In this document: in pieces, positions 7,938 to 17,177 of the stretch
Layout: the number at the start of each line of letters is the position of its first letter
How positions within the stretch are numbered: position 1 is the first letter of the stretch
From: Falsiroseomonas algicola
GTDB taxonomy: Bacteria > Pseudomonadota > Alphaproteobacteria > Acetobacterales > Acetobacteraceae
DNA length: 64,000 nt
Reading direction: 5' to 3'
Assembly (NCBI RefSeq): GCF_011040385.1
Contig: NZ_JAAIKB010000005.1
Coordinates: 372,001-436,000 of the forward strand
Made by a program: the position numbers and the translations under genes
Notes under the pieces: generated by a model
What the model was told of the DNA's origin: nothing
Databases searched by the model: none
The model's input: only the letters and a program-made list of their open reading frames with translations

Positions 7938-9602
7938 TCAGGCCGCGGGCAGGGTCACGATGAAGCGCGCGCCGGTGATGGTGCCGTTGGCGTCGCGCTT
8001 GTTCTCCGCGCTGATGCGGCCGCGAAGCCCCTCCACGATCTGGCGGGAGATGGAGAGGCCGAGGCCCGAATGCTGCCCGAAGCGCTCGCCGCTCGGCCGT
8101 TCGGAATAGAAGCGGTCGAAGATGCTCTCGAGCTTCGCGTCGGGGATGCCGGGGCCTTCATCCTCCACGACGAATTCCACCATCTGGCCGGTGGGGCGCG
8201 CGCGGACCGTGACGTGGCCGTTCGCGGGGCTGAAGGAGACGGCGTTGCCGATGAGGTTGCGGAAGACCTGCACGATGCGGCCTTCGACGCCGCGGACGAT
8301 CAGCCCTTCCTGCGGCGCCTCGATCTCCACCACCGGGTCCTCGTCGTCCCGCGTCGCGGCGTGGAGCTCGCCGAGGGCGGAGAGGATGGGGGCGACATCG
8401 ACGGGCTGCGCGATGGTGCGCGACAGCTCCGCATCGACGCGGGAGCTGTCGGCGATGTCGTTGATCAGCCGGTCCATCCGCACCGCGTCGTCGGAGATGA
8501 TGGCGAGCAGCCGGCGCTGCTTCACCGGATCCTCGATCCGGCGCAGCGTCTCGATCGCGCTGCGCACGCTGGTGAGCGGATTGCGGAGTTCGTGCGCGAC
8601 GTCGGCGGCGAAGCGTTCATTGGCGTCGATCCGTGCCCAGAGGGCGCGTGCCGCCGTCTGGAGGTCCCGCGCCAGCACGCCGATCTCGTCGGGGCGGTCG
8701 AGCAGGGGTTTCGGCACGCTGCCGCCGCGGCCCTCGCCTTCGCGCATCGCCGCCGCGGCGCGGGCGAGCTGCAGGATCGGCGTGGCGAGGGTGCGGGAGA
8801 GGTAGGTGGAGAGCAGCACCGTCAGCACTAGCGCCGTCGAGAACAGCGCGAGGACGGAGACGCGGATGTCGAGCAGGCGGGCATCGACCTCCCGCGCCTC
8901 CCGCGTCAGCAGCACGATGCCGACGGAGGCGGCGCCGCGGCGGGCGGGTTCGGCGACGGAGACCAAGAGGCGGCCGTCATTGGTGCGGCGGATATAGGGG
9001 CGGACGCCGCCCTCCAGCGCCAGGCGCAACTCCTCACGCCGGTCGGCGCCGAATTCGGGCTGCCAGTCGAAGGAGGGGGCGTCCGGATTCACATCGACCA
9101 CCACCTCCGTCCGCACCTGGCGGGGCAGGAGGGTCAGCAGGCGGTCATAGAGCCCGGCGACGGTGCCGGCGAAGACGCCGGGGGGCTGCGGTGGGGGCAG
9201 CGGTTCGGTGACGATGGCGCCGCCGGGGCCCTCCCGCACGCGGCTGTCGGCGACCATCAGGCCGGTATTGTCGAAGAGCCGCGCCTGGGTGTTGGGGGAG
9301 GGCTCGACCAGGCGGCGCAGCAGGGGGCGGGCGGCTTCGGGGACCAGGATGGTGCGGTCGTCGCGAGGGCGGGTGGCCGCTTCGCCGATGGCGGCGGCGT
9401 AGATGCGGGCCTGGGTGCGCAGCGCCTCCACCTCCGCCGCCAGCAGCCCGTTCTGGTACTGGTCGAGATAGAGCAGGGCAGCCGCCAGCAGCGCCGGCGG
9501 CAGGGCGTTGAGCAGCAGGATGCGGCGCAGCAGGGGCGAGAGCCAGCGCGGCTTCTCGCGGTCCGTGGTGGGGGAGGGGGGCGGGCCGCCCGCATCCGGC
9601 AT
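7938..9602 (-). CDS. chvG: ChvG/ExoS-like sensor histidine kinase
   Basis: A membrane sensor kinase of 554 residues. It has a first transmembrane segment (LLNALPPALLAAALLYL), a periplasmic stimulus-sensing domain, a second membrane helix (VLALFSTALVLTVLLSTYLS) and a HAMP linker. The HisKA motif DVAHELRNP carries phospho-acceptor His337, and an HATPase domain shows N-box RNLIGNAVSFSP, DEGPGIP and GLGLSISRQIV. In alphaproteobacteria this kinase controls acid/envelope responses and exopolysaccharide with the regulator ChvI, which is normally adjacent but is not seen here. The ATG at 9602 is chosen because it has a GGAG eight bases upstream. Confidence 0.88.
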   Translation of the reverse strand: MPDAGGPPPSPTTDREKPRWLSPLLRRILLLNALPPALLAAALLYLDQYQNGLLAAEVEALRTQARIYAAAIGEAATRPRDDRTILVPEAARPLLRRLVEPSPNTQARLFDNTGLMVADSRVREGPGGAIVTEPLPPPQPPGVFAGTVAGLYDRLLTLLPRQVRTEVVVDVNPDAPSFDWQPEFGADRREELRLALEGGVRPYIRRTNDGRLLVSVAEPARRGAASVGIVLLTREAREVDARLLDIRVSVLALFSTALVLTVLLSTYLSRTLATPILQLARAAAAMREGEGRGGSVPKPLLDRPDEIGVLARDLQTAARALWARIDANERFAADVAHELRNPLTSVRSAIETLRRIEDPVKQRRLLAIISDDAVRMDRLINDIADSSRVDAELSRTIAQPVDVAPILSALGELHAATRDDEDPVVEIEAPQEGLIVRGVEGRIVQVFRNLIGNAVSFSPANGHVTVRARPTGQMVEFVVEDEGPGIPDAKLESIFDRFYSERPSGERFGQHSGLGLSISRQIVEGLRGRISAENKRDANGTITGARFIVTLPAA

Positions 9603-9724
9603 TCGGTATCTCCGTCCTTCCCGCACAGTAGCGCCCATCCCGGTGGCGGCGCCATGGCGAGAGGTTGCGCGCGGCGCGGCTTCGGCCAAGACTCGCCGGC
9701 AATCAAGGCTCAGGGGGGATGCGT

Positions 9725-11344
9725 ATGCTCGGGCTGATGCAGGACTGGCCGCTTCGGATCCATCGGCTGATCGACCATGCGGCGCGGCACCATGGCGGCC
9801 AGGCGGTGGTGAGCCGGAGCGTGGAGGGGCCCTTCCACCGGACGGATTACCGCACGCTGCGGGCGCGGTCGCTGCGCCTGGCGCAGCGCCTGGTGCGGGA
9901 GGGGGTGCAGCCTGGGGATCGCGTGGCGACGCTGGCCTGGAACACCTGGCGGCATATCGAGGCGTGGTACGGCATCACCGGCGCGGGCGGCGTCTATCAC
10001 ACGCTGAACCCGCGGCTGTTTCCGGACCAGATCGCCTGGATCCTGAACCACGCCGAGAGCCGGCTGATGCTTTTCGACGTTACCTTCCTGGCCTTGGTTG
10101 AAAAGCTTGCGCCTTCGCTGCCGCATGTGAAGCGCTACATCGTGCTGACCGATGCCGCACACATGCCGGCAACCTCGCTGCCCGGCGCGGTGGATTACGA
10201 AAGCTGGCTCGCCGAAGCGGATGGGGATTTCGACTGGGTGCCGGGCGGGGAGAATGACGCGGCCGGGCTCTGCTACACCTCCGGCACCACCGGGGAGCCG
10301 AAGGGGGTGCTCTACTCCCACCGCTCCAACGTGCTGCACGCCATGGCGAGCACGGCGGCGGACATGTTCGGCCTGCGATCGGTGGACAAGGTCATGCCGG
10401 TGGTGCCGATGTTCCACGCCAATGGCTGGTGCCTGCCCTTCTCCGCGGCGCTGACCGGGGCGGGGCTGGTGATGCCGGGGCCGAAGCTCGATGGCCCCTC
10501 CATCCATGAGGTCATCACCCAGGAAGGCGTCACCTTCACCGCCGCCGTGCCGACCGTGTGGCTGTCCCTGTTGCAGCACCTGGAAGCCACGGGCGCGGGG
10601 CTCGGTTCCTTGCAGCGCGTCATCATCGGCGGCAGCGCCTGCCCGCGCGCCATCACCAAGGCCTTCGCGGATCGCGGCGTGAAGGTGATGCATGCCTGGG
10701 GGATGACCGAGACCTCGCCCATCGGGACCATCTGCGGGATCAAGCCGGCGGTGGCGGGTCGGGACGCGGAGGGCATGCTGGATCTGCAGGAGACGCAGGG
10801 CTTTCCGCCCTTCACGGTGGACATGCGGATCGTCGGCGACGATGGCGCGGAGAAGCCCTGGGATGGGGAGACCTTCGGGAATTTGCAGGTGAAGGGGCCA
10901 ACCGTCACGAAGGGCTACTTCAAGGCGGCGAAGGACTCACTGACCGAGGATGGGTGGTTCGAGACGGGCGACGTCGCGACCATCGACGCCAATGGCTACA
11001 TGCGCATTACCGACCGCACCAAGGACGTCATCAAGTCCGGCGGCGAATGGATATCCTCGATCGAGCTGGAGAACCTGGCGGTGGGGCACCCTGATGTGGC
11101 GGAGGCCGCGGTGGTGGCGGCGCGGCACCCGAAATGGGATGAGCGGCCGCTGCTGATCCTGGTGCCCAAGGCCGGGCGCGTGATCGAGAAGCAGTCCGTG
11201 CTGGACCACATCGCGCCGCATGTCGCGAAATGGTGGATGCCGGATGATGTGGTGGTGGTGGAGGAGATTCCCCATACGGCGACAGGGAAGATCCTGAAGA
11301 CGAAGCTCAGGGAGCAGTTCGCGGGCTATTTCGGGGTCGCGTGA
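9725..11344 (+). CDS. Medium/long-chain fatty acyl-CoA synthetase (AlkK-like)
   Basis: An ATP-dependent acyl-CoA ligase of the ANL superfamily, about 539 residues, the length of AlkK-type enzymes. The N-terminus MLGLMQDWPLRIHRLIDHAA is characteristic. The phosphate loop CYTSGTTGEPKG, the WGMTETSP motif, the hinge region FETGDVATIDANGYMRITDRTKDVIKSGGEWIS and the C-terminal lysine motif TATGKILKTKLRE are all present. The ATG at 9725 is preferred over 9719 because AGGGGGG lies at a better distance. It is divergent from the sensor kinase across a 122-bp gap. Confidence 0.92.
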   Translation: MLGLMQDWPLRIHRLIDHAARHHGGQAVVSRSVEGPFHRTDYRTLRARSLRLAQRLVREGVQPGDRVATLAWNTWRHIEAWYGITGAGGVYHTLNPRLFPDQIAWILNHAESRLMLFDVTFLALVEKLAPSLPHVKRYIVLTDAAHMPATSLPGAVDYESWLAEADGDFDWVPGGENDAAGLCYTSGTTGEPKGVLYSHRSNVLHAMASTAADMFGLRSVDKVMPVVPMFHANGWCLPFSAALTGAGLVMPGPKLDGPSIHEVITQEGVTFTAAVPTVWLSLLQHLEATGAGLGSLQRVIIGGSACPRAITKAFADRGVKVMHAWGMTETSPIGTICGIKPAVAGRDAEGMLDLQETQGFPPFTVDMRIVGDDGAEKPWDGETFGNLQVKGPTVTKGYFKAAKDSLTEDGWFETGDVATIDANGYMRITDRTKDVIKSGGEWISSIELENLAVGHPDVAEAAVVAARHPKWDERPLLILVPKAGRVIEKQSVLDHIAPHVAKWWMPDDVVVVEEIPHTATGKILKTKLREQFAGYFGVA

Positions 11345-11354
11345 GGGGGCGCGA

Positions 11355-11891
11355 TCAGCCGGCTTCGACGAGCCGCGGGGCGAAAACGAAGCGGAACCGA
11401 TCCCAGACCGGTGCGGCGACGGAGGTGGTATCGATCAGCGTGCCGAGCAGCCGGGTTGCTGCCTCCTCGTCGGAAATCGGCGGCGTTATGTTGCCGGGGA
11501 CCACGATGTAGCCGTCGAAGCGGAGCGCTGCCTCGATGTCGAGCGGGGGTAGCGAGGCGCCGCCATCCGCTGTCGGAACCTCCATCGACAGGGTGGCATG
11601 GAAGGTCGCTGGTTTCTCCCCCGCCGTGACCGACAGGGACAACAAACGCGCCAGCAGATGCTCTCCGTCGATGTAGAAGGAGCAGCCCATCAATTCCGGC
11701 TTCACGACATCCGACAGCGAGAGTTCGCCGAGGCCTCGCCAACTTGCCATGGCCAGGGTCATCCAATCGCAGCTCACGGCGAGCACGTGATCGGAGCTGT
11801 CGAGGGCGACGTGCAGTCCCCAGAAAAGCTGGTTATCCGCGCCCTCGTGCACGCGCGCGACATGCGCGTAGATGTAACCCTGACCGATCAT
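11355..11891 (-). CDS. Hypothetical protein
   Basis: A protein of about 178 residues that I do not recognise. It begins with YIYAHVARVHEGADNQLFWGLHVALDSSDHVLAV and ends with a proline-containing beta pattern, consistent with a small soluble beta-rich domain. No signal peptide or membrane helix is seen. An upstream ATG at 11924 is possible, but the ATG at 11891 has a GAGGGG preceding it and is preferred. It is convergent with the acyl-CoA synthetase gene, with 10 bp between their stops. Confidence 0.55.
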   Translation of the reverse strand: MIGQGYIYAHVARVHEGADNQLFWGLHVALDSSDHVLAVSCDWMTLAMASWRGLGELSLSDVVKPELMGCSFYIDGEHLLARLLSLSVTAGEKPATFHATLSMEVPTADGGASLPPLDIEAALRFDGYIVVPGNITPPISDEEAATRLLGTLIDTTSVAAPVWDRFRFVFAPRLVEAG

Positions 11892-11998
11892 GACGAGCCC
11901 CTCGCGGGTCGGCCCATCATGCATGCGTCATGGGGCGGCGGCAATGAATTGCAGTGCTCGCTCGGTGCCTCCAGCGCCGGCGAGCGCCGCGCGCTGCC

Positions 11999-12754
11999 TC
12001 AGACCTTGCCGCCATCCACGACGAAGTATTGCGCCGTGACCATCGCGCTGTCGTCGGCGGCCAGCCACAGCACCATGCGCGCGACGTCGGCGGGCATCAG
12101 CTTGCTGTGCAGGCACTGGCCTTCCAGGTGGTTGGCCACGCCTTCCGGCGTCGCCCACAGCTCCTCCTGGCGTTTCGTGAAAATCCAGCCGGGGACGACC
12201 TCGTTGACGCGGATGCCGTCGCCGCCGAGGTCCCGCGCCAGGCCGCGGGTCAGGCCGCGGATGGCGGATTTGGCGGCGACATAGGCGGGCATGCCGCCCT
12301 GCGCGCCCATCCAACTCGTGCTGCCCATGTTGATGATGGAGCCCGCCTTGGCGGCGCGCATGCCGGGTGCCACGGCCTGGGCGCAGAAGAAGACGTGGCG
12401 GAGGTTGGTCGCCATGCGCTCGTCCCAGTAATCCGGCTGCACCGTCTCCAGCCCGTGGCGATCGTCGCGCGCGGCGTTGTTCACCAGCACCTGCACGGGG
12501 CCGAGCGCCGCCACGATCTGCGCGATGGCGGCGCGCAGGGCCTCGATGTCCCGCAGGTCGCAATGGACGAACATCGCGCCCGTCTCCGCCGCGACCTTCC
12601 GGCCGCCCTCGTCGTCGAAATCGAGGAAGGCCGGCTTCGCACCCTGGCCCGCGAAGGCGCGCACCATCTCCGCCCCGATACCGGAGGCGCCGCCGGTGAT
12701 GAGCACGACCTTGCCGGCCAGGCTGGGGTAGCGGGCGTAGCGGTCGTCGGTCAT
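11999..12754 (-). CDS. SDR family oxidoreductase
   Basis: A classical short-chain dehydrogenase of 251 residues. The cofactor motif LITGGASGIGAEM, the acidic cofactor-selectivity region FLDFDDEGG, NNAA, and the catalytic set with S in IINMGSTSW and YVAAK are visible, along with a C-terminal FVVDGGK typical of the glucose dehydrogenase/FabG-like group. Acid residues after strand 2 suggest NAD preference. The ATG at 12754 is chosen; an in-frame ATG at 12760 and a TTG at 12781 also exist. The substrate is unknown, and the gene lies 40 bp downstream of the M23 peptidase gene. Confidence 0.85.
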   Translation of the reverse strand: MTDDRYARYPSLAGKVVLITGGASGIGAEMVRAFAGQGAKPAFLDFDDEGGRKVAAETGAMFVHCDLRDIEALRAAIAQIVAALGPVQVLVNNAARDDRHGLETVQPDYWDERMATNLRHVFFCAQAVAPGMRAAKAGSIINMGSTSWMGAQGGMPAYVAAKSAIRGLTRGLARDLGGDGIRVNEVVPGWIFTKRQEELWATPEGVANHLEGQCLHSKLMPADVARMVLWLAADDSAMVTAQYFVVDGGKV

Positions 12755-12794
12755 GGCCATGTCCTCGATGCCGGGCGCCAACGCGGGGCGGTGG

Positions 12795-13604
12795 CTATTG
12801 TTGCTGGGCGGGCAGCACCGGCTGCGGGTCCAGCCAGGTCTGGTACCAGGACAGGCTGAAATGCAGATGCGGGCCCGTGACGCGGCCCGTCGCGCCCATC
12901 AGCGCGATCTGGTCGCCGCGGCCGACCGTGGCGCCGACCTCCACCAGGCGGCGGGAGAGATGGGCGTAGAGCGTATTCACCCCATGCCCGTGATCCACCA
13001 CCAGCAGATGGCCGAAGAAGAAATGCTCGTCGGAGAGGGTCACACGCCCGCCCAGCATGGCGTGGATCGGCGTGCCGACGGGGCCCGCGACATCCAGCCC
13101 GTAATGCGGCTGGCGCGGCTGGCCGTTCAGCACGCGCTGGCTGCCAAAGATGCCGCTGATGCGGCCGCGGGCGGGCCAGACGGGCGGCTCCGCGAATTCT
13201 GTCAGCGTGCTGTCGGTGGCGCGGGCAGCGGCGAGCTTCTCGCGCTCCGCCAGGATGCGGCGCAGCGCCGTCTCGTCGGGTGTGACCTGGGCGGGGGGCA
13301 GGCCGGTGATGGACTGCACGTCCCATTGCCGGCGCTCCACGGCGATGGCGCGGGTCTCGGCGCGGCCGCCGGGATGGGTGATGAGCAGCGTCGAGGAGGC
13401 GGCGTGGTCCCGCCCGAAGCCGAAGGCGAACTTTCCCGAGTTCGAGACGCGGATCGCGCGGCCATCGAGCGCGAGGCGGGTGCCGGGCGCGGCATCGCCC
13501 AGGATCAGCGCGCCCTGGCGGGCGGGCATGGTCCAGGTGACGGCGGCGGCGGGGCGGGCCAGCAGCAGGGCCGGCGCGGCGAGGAGGAGGCGGCGGGCGA
13601 TCAC
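12795..13604 (-). CDS. M23 family metallopeptidase (LytM domain)
   Basis: A periplasmic cell-wall peptidase of 269 residues. A hydrophobic signal peptide (LLLAAPALLLARPAAA) is followed by a beta-rich N-terminal domain and a C-terminal LytM domain. The domain shows HYGLDVAGPVGTPI (zinc ligands H and D), AHLSRRLVEVGATVGRGDQIALMGATGRVTGPHLHFSL with the HLH ligand motif. It starts at GTG 13604, which overlaps the xseA stop as GTGA, so translation is probably coupled. It likely cleaves peptidoglycan cross-link peptides. Confidence 0.9.
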   Translation of the reverse strand: MIARRLLLAAPALLLARPAAAVTWTMPARQGALILGDAAPGTRLALDGRAIRVSNSGKFAFGFGRDHAASSTLLITHPGGRAETRAIAVERRQWDVQSITGLPPAQVTPDETALRRILAEREKLAAARATDSTLTEFAEPPVWPARGRISGIFGSQRVLNGQPRQPHYGLDVAGPVGTPIHAMLGGRVTLSDEHFFFGHLLVVDHGHGVNTLYAHLSRRLVEVGATVGRGDQIALMGATGRVTGPHLHFSLSWYQTWLDPQPVLPAQQQ

Positions 13605-15058
13605 AGCAGGCTCTCCTGCGCCGGCGGCTTCGGCTTTGCGCGCGCGGTCCTGGTGGTGGCGCCATCGGCGGTGGCGCCGACCGCGCCATCGGCGAAGGCG
13701 ATGGAGAGCCTGGCCCCGGCCGCGACATCTGCCGCGCGGGTCAGCGGCTGGCCATCCGCGTCCTTCACCAGGGCGAAGCCGCGGGCGAGGACGGATTGGT
13801 AGGACCCGGCCTCCAGCCGCGCCGAAAGCCCCTCCAGCCGTTCCCGCTTCTGGCGCAGCAGGGCTTCCACCGGCGCGCTCGAGAAGGCCTGCAGCGCGCG
13901 GGCGCCACGCTGGCGCTGGACGATCCGGGCGAAGGCGGCGGCCTTGCGGCCGTCCAGCAGCGCGACGGCGTGGCGGCGGGCGGCGATGCCGGCACGGGGG
14001 TGGGGGACAATCAGGGGGGCGAGGGCGGCGCGGCGGTTGGCGATGAAGCCGGTGAGCGCGCCGGGCAGCGAGTCGCCGGCCTCGTCCAGGCGGCGGCGGA
14101 GGTCGAGGACGCGGGCGGGCACGTCGGGCAGGCGGCGTTCCAGGCGCAGCAGCGTGGTCTCCGCCGCGCGAAGCTGGCGCACCACGGCGCCGCGCAGCCT
14201 GGCCTCCCGCTGCGCCAGGTCGGCCAGCAGGTCGGCGCGGGCGGGGACGGCCAGTTCCGCCGCCGCCGTGGGGGTGGGCGCGCGGCGATCCGACGCAAAA
14301 TCGATCAGCGTGGTGTCGGTCTCATGCCCCACGGCCGAGATCAGCGGGATGGGGGAGAGGGCGGCGGCGCGGACCACCACCTCCTCGTTGAAGGCCATGA
14401 GGTCTTCCAGGCTGCCGCCGCCGCGGGCCACGATCAGCACATCGGGGCGCGGGATCGGGCCACCCACGGGCAGGCGGCCGAAGCCCTCGATGGCGGCGGC
14501 GATCTTCTCCGCCGCGCCCTGGCCCTGCACGGGCACGGGCCAGAGGATCAGGCGGCGGGGGAAGCGGCGGAGGATCGTCGTGCGGATGTCCTGGATGACG
14601 GCCCCGGCCTCGCTGGTCACGACGCCGACGACCAGCGGCAGGCGGGGCAGGGGGCGTTTCCGCGAGTCTTCGAACAGGCCTTCGGCGAGCAGCTTCTTCC
14701 GCAGCATCTCGATGCGCGCCAGCAGCGCGCCTTCGCCGGCGAATTCCAGCCGGTCGATGACCAGCTGGTATTTGGAGCGGTCGGCATAGGTGGTCAGCTT
14801 GCCGGTGGCGATGACCTCCAGCCCGTTCTCCGGCTGGACCGAGAGACGGCTGACGCTGGTGCGCCAGACCACGGATTCCAGCTTCGCGTTCTCATCCTTC
14901 AGCGACAGGTAGATGTGGCCGGAGGGGTAGCGCTTGCATTCCGTGATCTCGCCGCGGACGCGCACGCGCCCGAAGGCGCCTTCCAGCGTGCGGCGGATGG
15001 CGCCGGCGATCTCGGCGACGGCGTATTCGGGGATGTTGCTGGGCGGCGGCGTGTCCAT
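13601..15058 (-). CDS. xseA: Exodeoxyribonuclease VII large subunit
   Basis: The catalytic large subunit of exonuclease VII, which degrades single-stranded DNA. It has 485 residues. The N-terminal OB fold is seen in VRVRGEITECKRYPSGHIYLSLKDENAKLESVVWR. The nuclease domain carries VVGVVTSEAGAVIQDI, RGGGSLEDLMAFNEE, and SAVGHETDTTLIDFASDRRAPTPTAAAE, all strongly conserved. A long coiled-coil region follows. It is divergent from purD by 75 bp and overlaps the M23 gene by four bases. Confidence 0.97.
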   Translation of the reverse strand: MDTPPPSNIPEYAVAEIAGAIRRTLEGAFGRVRVRGEITECKRYPSGHIYLSLKDENAKLESVVWRTSVSRLSVQPENGLEVIATGKLTTYADRSKYQLVIDRLEFAGEGALLARIEMLRKKLLAEGLFEDSRKRPLPRLPLVVGVVTSEAGAVIQDIRTTILRRFPRRLILWPVPVQGQGAAEKIAAAIEGFGRLPVGGPIPRPDVLIVARGGGSLEDLMAFNEEVVVRAAALSPIPLISAVGHETDTTLIDFASDRRAPTPTAAAELAVPARADLLADLAQREARLRGAVVRQLRAAETTLLRLERRLPDVPARVLDLRRRLDEAGDSLPGALTGFIANRRAALAPLIVPHPRAGIAARRHAVALLDGRKAAAFARIVQRQRGARALQAFSSAPVEALLRQKRERLEGLSARLEAGSYQSVLARGFALVKDADGQPLTRAADVAAGARLSIAFADGAVGATADGATTRTARAKPKPPAQESLL

Positions 15059-15133
15059 GGGCGGACCCTATGCTATCCGGAGGTCAGCGCGGAACCGGCC
15101 GCGCGGTCTTTTCTGTGTGTGCGGGGGCGGGTC

Positions 15134-16402
15134 ATGCAGGTGCTGGTGGTGGGCGGCGGCGGGCGCGAACACGCGCTCTGCTGGGCGATCGCGGTCTCTC
15201 CCCTGCTGGGCAAGCTCTACTGCGCCCCGGGCAATCCGGGCATTTCCTCAATTGCGGAATGCGTGGCGATCGGGGCGGAAGACATCGCCGGCATCGTAGC
15301 CTTCGCCGTGGAAAAGCGGATCGACCTCGTCGTGGCGGGGCCGGAGGCGCCGCTGACGCTCGGGCTGGCCGATGCCTGCGCCGCCGCGGGGATCAAGTGC
15401 TTCGGCCCGTCGCAGGCGGCCGCGCGGCTGGAGGGCAGCAAGGTCTTCACGCGGGAGGTCGCGGAAGCCGCCGGCGTGCCGGGCGCGAAATGGCAGCGCT
15501 TCGATGACCCTGCCAAGGCCCGCGCCTATGTCCGCGCGGAAGGCGCGCCGATCGTGGTCAAGGCCGATGGCCTGGCGGCGGGCAAGGGCGTGGTGGTGGC
15601 TTCGACCGTCGAGGAGGCGGAGGCCGCCATCGCCGACATCATGGAAAGCCGCATCCATGGCGAGGCCGGCGCCACCGTGCTGATCGAGGAATGCCTGGTG
15701 GGCGAGGAGATCAGCTTCTTCGCCCTCTGCGATGGCGAGACGGCGCTGCCCTTGGGTGCCGCGCAGGACCACAAGCGCGTCGGCGATGGCGATACGGGCC
15801 CGAACACCGGCGGCATGGGCGCCTATTCCCCCCCGCCCGCCCTCACCCCCGCGCTGCAGGCGCAGGTGATGGCGGAGATCGTGCAGCCGACGCTCGAGGA
15901 AATGTCGAGGCGGGGGACGCCGTTCAAGGGCGTGCTTTTCGCGGGCCTGATGCTGACGGAAGCCGGGCCGAAGCTGATCGAGTTCAACGTCCGCTTCGGC
16001 GATCCGGAATGCCAGGCGCTGCTGCTGCGCCTGCGATCCGACCTGCTGCCGGCGCTCTTCGCCTCCTGCGACGGCGGGCTCGACATGTTCGACCTGAACT
16101 GGGACGCGACCCACAGCCTGGTGGTGGTGATGGCGGCGGAGGGATACCCCGGCAGCCCGCGCAAGGGGACGGAGATCAAGGGGCTGGAGGCGGCGGCCGA
16201 GGTGCCGGGCGTGCAGGTCTTCCACGCCGGCACGGCGCGGCGCGATGATGGCGCGCTGGTCGCGAATGGCGGCCGCGTGCTGGCCGTGGCGGGCACGGGG
16301 AAGACGCTGCAGGAGGCGCGCGACGCCGCCTATGCGGCGGTGGACGCCATCGACTGGCCGGGCGGCTTCTGCCGGCGGGATATCGGCTGGCGGGCGCTGT
16401 AG
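15134..16402 (+). CDS. purD: Phosphoribosylamine-glycine ligase
   Basis: The purine-biosynthesis GAR synthetase of the ATP-grasp superfamily, 422 residues. The start motif MQVLVVGGGGREHALCW, the substrate loop GPEAPLTLGLADA, FGPSQAAARLEGSK, KADGLAAGKGVVVA, the ATP-grasp segment EISFFALCDG, and FNVRFGDPECQ are all present. The ATG at 15134 directly precedes the GGGGREHA motif and is unambiguous. It is convergent with the TetR gene, with only five bases between stops. Confidence 0.97.
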   Translation: MQVLVVGGGGREHALCWAIAVSPLLGKLYCAPGNPGISSIAECVAIGAEDIAGIVAFAVEKRIDLVVAGPEAPLTLGLADACAAAGIKCFGPSQAAARLEGSKVFTREVAEAAGVPGAKWQRFDDPAKARAYVRAEGAPIVVKADGLAAGKGVVVASTVEEAEAAIADIMESRIHGEAGATVLIEECLVGEEISFFALCDGETALPLGAAQDHKRVGDGDTGPNTGGMGAYSPPPALTPALQAQVMAEIVQPTLEEMSRRGTPFKGVLFAGLMLTEAGPKLIEFNVRFGDPECQALLLRLRSDLLPALFASCDGGLDMFDLNWDATHSLVVVMAAEGYPGSPRKGTEIKGLEAAAEVPGVQVFHAGTARRDDGALVANGGRVLAVAGTGKTLQEARDAAYAAVDAIDWPGGFCRRDIGWRAL

Positions 16403-16407
16403 CGGGC

Positions 16408-17031
16408 TCAGGCCGCCAGCAGGGCGCGTAGCCGTTGCTGGATGAGGGTCGCGGCCGTCGCCACCTCCGCCGTGCCGAAGACCACGGGGCGCAGGCCCTG
16501 GGTGTAGACGGCGATGATGGTCTCCACCGCGATCTCCTCAGGGATCGGGCGGATCGTGCCCTCCGCGATGCCATCCCGGACCAGGGCAGCCAGCGCGTCC
16601 CGCGCCGGGCGCAACTCCTCGATGTTCGCTGCCTCGCTTTCGGGCGGCCAGGTCCAGGACAGGCCCTGCAAGCCGGCCAGCAGGCGTGGCTTGCCGAGAT
16701 CCATGGCGGCCTGCGCGGCGATGAAGCGGTCCAGCCGGTCCAGCGCCGGCGCGTCTTCCCGCAGGATGGCCATCAGGACCGGCCATTGCGGCGCGTTGTG
16801 CCGCGCCACCACCGCCATCAGCAGCCCGGCCTTGCCGGCGAAATAGGTGTTGATGAGGGAGGGGACGACCTTCGCAGCCCCGGCGATGTCCGCGACCGAG
16901 ACATTCTCGTACCCGGCCTCGCTGAACCGGGCCTCGGCCGCATCCAGCAGCCGCGCCTTGGTCTGCTCCCGCTGCTGGCTGCGTGATTCGGACTCATACC
17001 GTTTCTTGCGGGGAACAGGTGCGGGGGGCAC
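16408..17031 (-). CDS. TetR family transcriptional regulator
   Basis: A repressor of about 207 residues. The N-terminal helix-turn-helix region is LLDAAEARFSEAGYENVSVADIAGAAKVVPSLINTYF, typical of TetR. The ligand-binding half has no recognisable specificity. No ATG exists near the N-terminus. A GTG at 17031 preceded by GAAGG is the best start, and the open frame upstream of it is not homologous. A 28-bp quasi-palindrome lies 49 bp upstream (17080-17107), a likely autoregulatory operator shared with the divergent small gene. Confidence 0.86.
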   Translation of the reverse strand: MPPAPVPRKKRYESESRSQQREQTKARLLDAAEARFSEAGYENVSVADIAGAAKVVPSLINTYFAGKAGLLMAVVARHNAPQWPVLMAILREDAPALDRLDRFIAAQAAMDLGKPRLLAGLQGLSWTWPPESEAANIEELRPARDALAALVRDGIAEGTIRPIPEEIAVETIIAVYTQGLRPVVFGTAEVATAATLIQQRLRALLAA

Positions 17032-17079
17032 GGATAGGCCTTCGTGAGGGGGCACGAAGGTTATGCGATTTCTTTTTTG

Positions 17080-17107
17080 ATATTCAAGGAAGATTTTTCT
17101 TGAATAT
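17080..17107. promoter_or_regulatory. Palindromic operator candidate between tetR and divergent gene
   Basis: ATATTCAAG (17080-17088) and CTTGAATAT (17099-17107) are perfect 9-bp inverted arms with a 10-bp spacer. They sit in an AT-rich island that contrasts sharply with the surrounding GC-rich sequence. The site lies between the GTG of the TetR gene and the ATG of the divergent small gene. This is the expected position and size for a TetR dimer-pair site. Confidence 0.65.
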
Positions 17108-17177
17108 GTTCGATGATCATAGTCATTGCGGTCCTGCCGCGGGCGATCCTGCCCGCTGGCGTTGGAGGACCGGTTCG

